Assembly (NCBI GenBank): GCA_965231165.1
Contig: OZ246421.1
Coordinates: 868,001 to 932,000 of the forward strand
Reading direction: 5' to 3'
Source of the DNA: Micavibrio_C sp965231165
GTDB lineage: Bacteria; Pseudomonadota; Alphaproteobacteria; Micavibrionales; Micavibrionaceae
DNA length: 64,000 bases
Under the pieces are notes generated by a model. It made no database searches. It was not told the DNA's origin and worked only from the letters and a program-made list of their open reading frames with translations. Position numbers and translations under genes: made by a program. This document shows positions 58,223 to 64,000 of this stretch, one piece after another. The stretch's first letter is position 1. The number at the start of each line of letters is the position of its first letter.

Positions 58223-58392
58223 ACCCCTGAAAATCTGACAAAGTCATGACTTATCCACATGCGTCATTGCGCGGATCATGCGACATCCTTTTGCGCGAGC
58301 AAAATCTAAGGAATAACGTCTATTACATTGATATCAATATGATTTTGATAAAATCACTGATGCGTCAAGACTGCTTCAAACCAAATCTCAGG

Positions 58393-58468
58393 TGTCATTC
58401 CCACGAAAACGGGAATCCATACCGACTACCCATCAATTGAATGGATCCCCGCCTGCGCGGAGATGACA
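58393..58468. repeat. Palindromic repeat, family B
   Basis: TGTCATTCCCACGAAAACGGGAATCC ... GGATCCCCGCCTGCGCGGAGATGACA. The ends TGTCAT and ATGACA pair. It sits between the YgjP-like gene and ruvX. Confidence 0.85.
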
Positions 58469-58484
58469 GTTGCGCGGAATCTCA

Positions 58485-58973
58485 TCAATACCCTGACATC
58501 TGGATGAAATCGAGCGCGCCCTGCAGGATGAACTGGGCGGCGAGTTTGTCGACGTTCTGTTTTCTTTTCGTTCTGGACATATCCACATCGCCGATCAGAA
58601 ACTTATTCACAGACACTGTGGATAACCTTTCATCCCAGAGAGCAATCCATGGCTCCGGGCCGAAAACTTCCGGGTGGTTTTCCATCTCGCGTCCGAAATC
58701 CTTGATCGAGTCACAACGCGGCCCTTCAGTCCCGTCCATGTTCACGGGATAGCCGAGAACATATCCGCCGATTCCATAATCTGTGACGATCTTCTTCAGC
58801 TCTAGAATGTCTTTGGTGAACTTGGTGCGCTCGATCAATTTCAGCGGCGTGGCGACGTTATGACCTGAATCTGACAGCGCTACCCCTATCGTCCGCTCGC
58901 CGATATCCAGCCCGAGCAGACGGGCGTTTTTTGGACATGAATCTATGATATTTCTGAGTAATCCGATTGCCAT
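58485..58973 (-). CDS. ruvX: Putative Holliday junction resolvase / pre-16S rRNA nuclease
   Basis: 162 residues from ATG 58973; a longer in-frame reading overlaps gatC and is not real. RNase H-like fold: LLGLDIGERTIGVALSDSGH (first catalytic Asp), YVLGYPVNMDGTEGPRCDSI, and ALWDERLSTVSVNKFL (Asp-Glu), with KQNVDKLAAQFILQGALDF at the end. YqgF/RuvX proteins trim the 5' end of 16S rRNA. Divergent from gatC, with 66 bases between starts. Confidence 0.94.
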   Translation of the reverse strand: MAIGLLRNIIDSCPKNARLLGLDIGERTIGVALSDSGHNVATPLKLIERTKFTKDILELKKIVTDYGIGGYVLGYPVNMDGTEGPRCDSIKDFGREMENHPEVFGPEPWIALWDERLSTVSVNKFLIGDVDMSRTKRKQNVDKLAAQFILQGALDFIQMSGY

Positions 58974-59039
58974 GTTGCGCTTGCTTACCAAGGGTCGCAG
59001 GTGTAAAAGATTTAAGGAAATTACAGAGGAATAACAAGC

Positions 59040-59327
59040 ATGTCCATCGATAAGGAAACCGTGCGCAAGGTCGCCGGGCTGGCCCGCCTGAAACTGAACG
59101 AGGAAGAGCTGGAACAGTTCACGCCGCAGGTCGCCGGGATCGTCAAATGGGTCGAAATGCTGGGTGAAGTAAACACCGATGACGTCGCCCCGCTGGCGAA
59201 CGTCGTCAATATAGATCTGAAACTGCGCCCGGATGAAATCAATGACGGCGGCTACCAAAAAGAGATTCTGGTAAATGCCCCTGAAGCCGTCGAAGGCTTC
59301 TTCGTTGTCCCGAAAGTGGTGGAATAA
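59040..59327 (+). CDS. gatC: Aspartyl/glutamyl-tRNA amidotransferase subunit C
   Basis: 95 residues, normal length. Stabilises GatA in the GatCAB complex that makes Gln-tRNA and/or Asn-tRNA by transamidation. Features VRKVAGLARLKLNEEELEQF, VNTDDVAPLANV and LRPDEINDGGYQKEILVNAP. Ends 6 bases before gatA. Confidence 0.96.
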   Translation: MSIDKETVRKVAGLARLKLNEEELEQFTPQVAGIVKWVEMLGEVNTDDVAPLANVVNIDLKLRPDEINDGGYQKEILVNAPEAVEGFFVVPKVVE

Positions 59328-59333
59328 AAAATC

Positions 59334-60821
59334 ATGACCGAACTGACCAACCAAACCATCGCCGAAGCTCTGGAAGGCCTGAAGAACAAATCCTTCTCGG
59401 CGACGGAGCTGACACAGGCCCACATCAAGGTGATGGAGGATACCCGTCACCTGAACGCCTATATCACCGAAACGCCGGAACTGGCGCTGGAAGCCGCCAG
59501 AGAATCCGACAGGCGGATTGCCGCTGGAAAAATGGGTGCGCTGGAAGGCATTCCCATCGGCATGAAGGACCTGTTCTGCACCCGGGGTGTGCGCACCACC
59601 GCCGCCAGCAAGATTCTTGGCAATTTCATACCACAGTATGAATCAACCGTTTCACGCAAGATGCTGACAGAGGGTGCAATCATCCTCGGCAAAACTAACC
59701 TTGATGAATTCGCGATGGGTTCGTCGAACACGACATCAGCGTTTGGTAATGTCATCAGCCCGTGGAAGCGCAATGACGGCAGCAATGTCGATCTCGTCCC
59801 CGGGGGATCATCGGGCGGATCGTCTTCGGCCGTAGCGGCGCGTTCGTGCATGGCGGCAACAGGCACAGACACGGGCGGATCGATCCGCCAGCCTGCGGCC
59901 TTCTGCGGCATCGCCGGGATCAAGCCGACCTATGGCCGCTGCTCGCGCTGGGGCGTCATCGCGTTTGCGTCATCGCTGGACCAACCGGGCATTTTTGCCC
60001 GCAATGTCGAGGACTGCGCCATCGTTCTGAAATCAATGGCGGGCCACGACCCGAAAGACAGCACGTCAGCCGACAGGCCTGTGCCTGATTTTGCTGCTGC
60101 GCTGACAGGTAACGTCAAAGGCCTGAAAGTCGGCATCCCAAAAGAATATAACGTCGACGGCATGCCGCCTGAGATTACCGACATCTGGCAAAAGGGTATG
60201 GACTGGCTGAAGGCTGGTGGTGCCGAGATTGTCGATATCTCCCTGCCCCATACGAAGTATGCACTGCCAACCTATTACATCATTGCACCGGCAGAATGTT
60301 CATCGAACCTCGCCCGTTATGACGGCGTACGTTACGGTCTGCGCGTCGATGGTGAAAACCTGAACGACATGTATGGCCGCACCCGCGTCGAAGGCTTCGG
60401 CAACGAAGTCAAACGCCGCATCCTGATCGGCACCTATGTGCTGTCTGCCGGTTATTATGACGCCTACTACATCAAAGCGCAGAAACTGCGTCGCCTGATC
60501 TATGAAGATTTTATCAATGCCTACAAGCAGTGTGATGTCATTCTGACGCCGACCGCGCCGTCTGCCGCCTTTGCGATTGGCGAGAATGACGATGATCCGC
60601 TGAAAATGTATCTGAATGACGTGTTCACGGTTCCGGCTTCTCTCGCCGGTCTTCCGGGCATGTCGGTTCCGGCGGGGATTGACTCCAAAGGCCTGCCGCT
60701 GGGTCTGCAGGTCCTCGGGCGTCCGTGGGATGAAGAAACTGTTTTCCGTGTCAGCGATTTCATTGAAACGGCATCGGCCTTTTCAGCCGTTCCGCAAATG
60801 GTCGCCAAAAAAGCCGCATAA
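59334..60821 (+). CDS. gatA: Aspartyl/glutamyl-tRNA amidotransferase subunit A
   Basis: 495 residues. Amidase signature: catalytic Lys in GIPIGMKDLFCTRGVRTTAA, then PGGSSGGSSSAVAARSCMAA and TDTGGSIRQPAAFCGIAG with the Ser-cisSer-Lys triad. GIPKEYNVDGMP and LQVLGRPWDEETVFR follow. Releases ammonia from glutamine for GatB. The two cysteine-rich genes downstream separate it from gatB. Confidence 0.97.
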   Translation: MTELTNQTIAEALEGLKNKSFSATELTQAHIKVMEDTRHLNAYITETPELALEAARESDRRIAAGKMGALEGIPIGMKDLFCTRGVRTTAASKILGNFIPQYESTVSRKMLTEGAIILGKTNLDEFAMGSSNTTSAFGNVISPWKRNDGSNVDLVPGGSSGGSSSAVAARSCMAATGTDTGGSIRQPAAFCGIAGIKPTYGRCSRWGVIAFASSLDQPGIFARNVEDCAIVLKSMAGHDPKDSTSADRPVPDFAAALTGNVKGLKVGIPKEYNVDGMPPEITDIWQKGMDWLKAGGAEIVDISLPHTKYALPTYYIIAPAECSSNLARYDGVRYGLRVDGENLNDMYGRTRVEGFGNEVKRRILIGTYVLSAGYYDAYYIKAQKLRRLIYEDFINAYKQCDVILTPTAPSAAFAIGENDDDPLKMYLNDVFTVPASLAGLPGMSVPAGIDSKGLPLGLQVLGRPWDEETVFRVSDFIETASAFSAVPQMVAKKAA

Positions 60822-60836
60822 TAGAGGTAAAGCCAA

Positions 60837-61463
60837 ATGAGAAATTTCATTGCCGCGTCCCTGTGTTTTTTCTTACTGACAGCCGCCCTGCCCGCGCAGG
60901 CCACGGCGGTGAACCGCGATCAGGCCAACCAGTATTTTGCCACCTGCATCAGCAAGGCCTCCAAAGGTGTTAAAACCGAGAGCATGACAGCGCTTTGCGC
61001 CTGCACATCAGCGCGACTGATGCAGTTCATGACAGCAGAAGACCTTGAGACCATCAAAAGCGGCGGCACTGCCGGGCAAGCAGCCCAGCATAAGATGCTG
61101 ATGGATGTTTATGCCCCATGCACCGAAGTTGTGGCTGCGGACATGATCAACTTTGAATGCGTCAATAACAAGAAACTTTATGACTTGAACAAGGGCTACG
61201 ACATTCCGAAGCTATGCGCCTGTTCGGCGCAAAAAAGCGCCGACTGGTACCAAGGCAAGGCGCGCGGTCTGATGACGGAAATCCTTCAGAAAGATCCCGC
61301 CGTCACCGATGCCGCAGGCGCACTGATCACGCATCCGCAGACGCGCAACCAGATGCTGAATAATCTGGTCGCCTGTAGCGCGCAACCGGCGGACATGAAA
61401 TCCTTGAACAAGTATGTGCCACCCGCCATTCCCGTGCCGGTTTTTTCCGGTCCCGGTAAATGA
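60837..61463 (+). CDS. Secreted eight-cysteine protein (first of tandem pair)
   Basis: 208 residues, not recognised. A signal peptide (MRNFIAASLCFFLLTAALPAQA) sends it to the periplasm. Mature cysteines: C-x16-C-x-C-x38-C-x12-C-x18-C-x-C-x50-C, clearly two repeats of a C-x(16-19)-CxC-x(n)-C module joined by a 12-residue linker. The next gene has the same spacing. Also LMDVYAPC here against IAEVYGPC in the neighbour shows common descent. Starts 15 bases after gatA, so it is probably on the gat transcript. Confidence 0.72.
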   Translation: MRNFIAASLCFFLLTAALPAQATAVNRDQANQYFATCISKASKGVKTESMTALCACTSARLMQFMTAEDLETIKSGGTAGQAAQHKMLMDVYAPCTEVVAADMINFECVNNKKLYDLNKGYDIPKLCACSAQKSADWYQGKARGLMTEILQKDPAVTDAAGALITHPQTRNQMLNNLVACSAQPADMKSLNKYVPPAIPVPVFSGPGK

Positions 61464-61476
61464 GCCACGGAACACC

Positions 61477-62097
61477 ATGAAAGTAATGCCTGTTATCATT
61501 ATGATCTGCCTGCTGCTCGGTCTTTTCGTGACCGCGCAGAACGCCTATGCGCAGAATTCATTTGAGGCAGGACCGTTGAGCACGATGCCCCCGGCAGCGG
61601 AACTGAAGCAGCTGGCCAATAAATTCTACAAGCGTTGCCAAGCCAAGCCCGATGCGACCCTAAACGCCACAGAACAGGAAGAATATTGCGTATGCCTGTC
61701 AGCGCAAATGTACAGAAAAACGCTGGAGCCTGAAGAGCGCCAGTATCTGGCAACAGGTGAAGGCGCCGCCATAGATTACAGACGCGCCATCGCCGAGGTT
61801 TATGGCCCGTGCATCGGCATACCGGGACGCGTGGCAACTTACCAACAATGCACCATGTCACGATCAGTCTATAAGCTGGTCAAGACTGAGAATGACATGA
61901 AAGCCATGTGCCAATGCGTGTTGCGCGAGATGAACGATTACTGGGACGTTGTCGCCCCGGCCTTTCTTGAGGTGGAAATGCGGCATCGGCGCGGCGTTGA
62001 AGACCCGTTGAAATTCCTGATGAGTGGCCGTCATTATCCGGTCACATATGCGGAAAAACTTTCAGAATGCGTTTCCCATTACGGGCGGCGTGATTAA
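61477..62097 (+). CDS. Secreted eight-cysteine protein (second of tandem pair)
   Basis: 206 residues from ATG 61477; a longer reading overlaps the first gene. Signal peptide MKVMPVIIMICLLLGLFVTA-QNAYAQ. Cysteines: C-x16-C-x-C-x38-C-x12-C-x19-C-x-C-x50-C, nearly identical to the gene before it. The pair probably arose by tandem duplication. Ends 22 bases before the gatB start. The role is unknown; disulfide-linked periplasmic structure is likely, and metal binding through the CxC pairs is possible. Confidence 0.72.
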   Translation: MKVMPVIIMICLLLGLFVTAQNAYAQNSFEAGPLSTMPPAAELKQLANKFYKRCQAKPDATLNATEQEEYCVCLSAQMYRKTLEPEERQYLATGEGAAIDYRRAIAEVYGPCIGIPGRVATYQQCTMSRSVYKLVKTENDMKAMCQCVLREMNDYWDVVAPAFLEVEMRHRRGVEDPLKFLMSGRHYPVTYAEKLSECVSHYGRRD

Positions 62098-62119
62098 AGC
62101 TAACTTAAAAGGTGAGACT

Positions 62120-63577
62120 ATGGCTGAAATTGTAAAAGGTGAAACAGGCGATTGGGAAATCGTGATCGGCCTGGAAGTACATGCCCAGATCACATCCAAC
62201 TCTAAACTGTTTTCCGGCGCCTCCACCAATTTCGGCGCCGCGCCGAACAATCAGGTCAGCTTCGTCGATGCGGCGATGCCGGGCATGCTGCCGGTGCTGA
62301 ACGAGTTTTGCGTCGAGCAAGCCGTGCGCACAGGCCTGGGTCTGAATGCGCAGATCAATGCTTATTCAGTGTTCGAGCGCAAAAATTACTTTTACCCCGA
62401 CCTGCCGCAGGGTTACCAGATTTCACAGTTCCAGCATCCGATCGTCGGCGAAGGCGAGATTGAGATTGATCTGGCCGACGGCACCGTTAAACCGATCCGT
62501 ATCGAACGCCTGCACATGGAACAGGATGCGGGTAAGTCCCTGCATGATCAGCATCCGGCAAAATCGTTCGTCGATCTGAACCGTTCCGGCACGGCGCTGA
62601 TGGAGATTGTTTCCCGCCCGGACATTCGCGGCGCTGAAGAAGCAGCAGCCTATGTTTCCAAGCTGCGTATGATCCTGCGCTATCTGGGAACCTGTGATGG
62701 CAACATGGATGAAGGCTCCATGCGTGCCGACGTCAATCTATCCATGCGCAAAGTCGGCGTTGAAACGCTGGGCACACGCTGCGAAATCAAGAACGTCAAC
62801 TCAATCAAGGCCATCCAGATGGCGATTGCCTATGAATCGCGCCGTCAGGTCGAAGTCCTTGAGGGTGGCGGCACGATCCGGCAGGAAACACGCCTGTGGG
62901 ACCCGGCAAAGGGTGAAACTCGCGCCATGCGTTCCAAAGAGGAAGCGCATGACTATCGTTATTTCCCGGACCCTGATTTGCTGCCGCTGGTGTTGAAGGC
63001 CGATTATATCGAGAACATCAGAAAATCGCTGCCGGAACTTCCCGACCAGAAAAAACACCGTTTCATGAATAATTTCGGGCTAAGCGCTTATGACGCCAGC
63101 GTACTGATTGCCGAACGCTCACGCGCCGATTATTTCGAAACTGCCAGCAAGGGCCGCAATGCCAAGCTGGTCGCCAACTGGCTGATGAACGAATTGCTGG
63201 CCGTGCTGAACAAGGATGGTAAAGCAATCACCGAAAGCCCGATCAGCGCCGACCAACTCGGCAAACTGGTCGATCTGATCAGCAACGATACGATTTCCGG
63301 TAAAATTGCAAAGGACGTATTCGCCGAGATGTTCGCCACCGGCAAAGACCCCGCCGTGATCGTTGATGAAAAAGGCCTGAAACAGGTAACGGACACCGGC
63401 GCCATCGAAAAAGTCATCGATGAGGTTCTGGCCGCCAACCCGGACAAGGTGACAGAATTCCGCTCCGGCAAGGACAAACTGTTTGGTTTCTTTGTTGGTC
63501 AGGTCATGAAAGTATCCGGCGGCAAGCTTAATCCTGCGGCCGTCAACGACATCCTGACGGCGAAGCTGAAAGGTTAG
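62120..63577 (+). CDS. gatB: Aspartyl/glutamyl-tRNA amidotransferase subunit B
   Basis: 485 residues from ATG 62120, behind AAAAGGTGAG. Kinase/amidotransferase subunit: WEIVIGLEVHAQITSNSKLF, NYFYPDLPQGYQISQFQHPI, GKSLHDQHPAKSFVDLNRSG, MDEGSMRADVNLSMRKVG, GTRCEIKNVNSIKAIQMAI, and EEAHDYRYFPDPDLLPLVL. The C-terminal helical and YqeY-like tail domain is complete. Followed by a DUF4177 gene 2 bases later. Confidence 0.97.
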   Translation: MAEIVKGETGDWEIVIGLEVHAQITSNSKLFSGASTNFGAAPNNQVSFVDAAMPGMLPVLNEFCVEQAVRTGLGLNAQINAYSVFERKNYFYPDLPQGYQISQFQHPIVGEGEIEIDLADGTVKPIRIERLHMEQDAGKSLHDQHPAKSFVDLNRSGTALMEIVSRPDIRGAEEAAAYVSKLRMILRYLGTCDGNMDEGSMRADVNLSMRKVGVETLGTRCEIKNVNSIKAIQMAIAYESRRQVEVLEGGGTIRQETRLWDPAKGETRAMRSKEEAHDYRYFPDPDLLPLVLKADYIENIRKSLPELPDQKKHRFMNNFGLSAYDASVLIAERSRADYFETASKGRNAKLVANWLMNELLAVLNKDGKAITESPISADQLGKLVDLISNDTISGKIAKDVFAEMFATGKDPAVIVDEKGLKQVTDTGAIEKVIDEVLAANPDKVTEFRSGKDKLFGFFVGQVMKVSGGKLNPAAVNDILTAKLKG

Positions 63578-63579
63578 TC

Positions 63580-63804
63580 ATGTCTGAACAAAAGTACGAA
63601 TATAAAGTCACGATCTATCGTGAACCCCTGCTCGGTTCTATCTTTCTGGGTGGTTCGCGGGTTGACCCTGTGCGTTATTCCGAATTCCTGAACAAAAACG
63701 CCAAGGAAGGCTGGCAAGTTGTGACGATGGAACGCGAGTCCCGCCGCGAATTGATTTTCTTCAAACGCGAAGCCTTCCTGACGATTATGAAGCGTGAAGT
63801 ATAA
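63580..63804 (+). CDS. DUF4177-like small protein
   Basis: 74 residues. Begins MSEQKYEYKVTIYREPLLGS, with the KEGWQVVTMERESRRELIFF pattern typical of DUF4177 proteins (YEYKvv ... eGWelv). Function unknown. Located 2 bases after gatB and 3 bases before the next gene, so it is part of the same operon. Confidence 0.75.
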   Translation: MSEQKYEYKVTIYREPLLGSIFLGGSRVDPVRYSEFLNKNAKEGWQVVTMERESRRELIFFKREAFLTIMKREV

Positions 63805-63807
63805 GCC

Positions 63808-64000
63808 ATGAAAATCCGCGGTAAAATTATGTTCTACGCCCTGATGGGCACCGGCATTATCGGCGCACTGCTGGGGCTTGCGCAGATGTGGCTCGACATT
63901 CTGGAATGGGATGACTTTGTTAAAACGCTGATTACGCTGGTCATTGCCGGTAGCGTGATTTCGTTCCTGACGGCCGTTGATTACGACATGCCTGCGGTAC
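63808..64000 (+). CDS. Hypothetical membrane protein (cut by window edge)
   Basis: 64 codons present from ATG 63808. Begins MKIRGKIMFYALMGTGIIGA. Two hydrophobic segments are visible: MFYALMGTGIIGALLGLAQM and TLITLVIAGSVISFLTAV, so it is likely a small inner-membrane protein. It starts 3 bases after the DUF4177 gene. Not identified. Confidence 0.6.
   Translation, partial: MKIRGKIMFYALMGTGIIGALLGLAQMWLDILEWDDFVKTLITLVIAGSVISFLTAVDYDMPAV

Noticed and set aside
58974..59450. N-terminal extension of the ruvX frame across gatC
   Set aside because: The conserved RuvX fold begins shortly after ATG 58973. The upstream part is antisense to gatC, whose product is well conserved.

Overview
The window is chromosomal DNA from an alphaproteobacterium, and almost all of it is core-genome housekeeping. 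The evidence is gene content and order: miaB-phoH-ybeY-corC-lnt, an XRE regulator followed by metK-trmB, rimP-nusA-infB-rbfA-truB-rpsO, fabA-fabB-fabI, an Rrf2-led suf operon (sufB, sufC, sufD, sufS, sufT, sufA), gatC-gatA-gatB, and a DUF1491 gene. Base composition looks moderate (low-to-mid 50s % GC by eye). A Micavibrio-like or other deep-branching alphaproteobacterium would fit, but that is a guess. I saw no rRNA, tRNA, CRISPR array, transposase or prophage block.

Layout. 1-2709 (minus): a dehydrogenase, a small secreted protein, cysK and the start of cysE (cysteine synthesis). 2793-8450 (plus): tRNA modification, PhoH, YbeY, CorC and Lnt. 8614-11240: regulator, metK, trmB. 11259-13940: a divergent pair of large pilin-like proteins, one ending in a von Willebrand A domain and the other in a phage-tail-collar-like domain. 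14115-20455: the translation/transcription operon from rimP to rpsO. 20603-23130: small unknown genes and gpmA, separating rpsO from pnp (23527-25668). 25737-28057: a phosphodiesterase, mscL and a PAP2-type membrane protein. 28058-30799 (minus): fatty-acid synthesis. 32666-34184: NUDIX and dusA. 34185-41982 (minus): the suf iron-sulfur operon, interrupted by four non-suf genes. 42233-44464: a membrane protein fused to a spermidine-synthase-like domain. 44869-53866 (minus): prfC, fur, a histidine kinase, upp, a GGDEF-like protein, tgt, rpmB and a CobD-like gene. 54023-57359: two PHB-depolymerase paralogs. 57518-64000: a YgjP-like peptidase, ruvX, and gatCAB interrupted by two cysteine-rich secreted proteins.

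The most interesting points are: (i) the pilin-vWA / pilin-collar pair with two perfect palindromes between them; the vWA protein lacks the pilin Glu5, as tip pseudopilins do; (ii) a family of three exported or membrane-anchored proteins sharing one eight-cysteine spacing, placed inside the suf and gat operons; (iii) a phoH gene with no ATG, GTG or TTG codon at its conserved start, only ATA behind a good ribosome binding site; (iv) a tRNA-guanine transglycosylase without its three zinc cysteines; (v) two PhaZ paralogs, one with a Cys and one with a Ser nucleophile; (vi) a perfect core match to the E. coli type-1 IscR site in front of the suf operon; (vii) dispersed palindromic repeats, two of which encode the C-terminal ends of real proteins.

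All functional calls rest on reading motifs by eye. No database search, alignment program or structure prediction was run. Start codons were chosen from ribosome binding sites and family N-termini, so several begin downstream of the longest possible reading frame.
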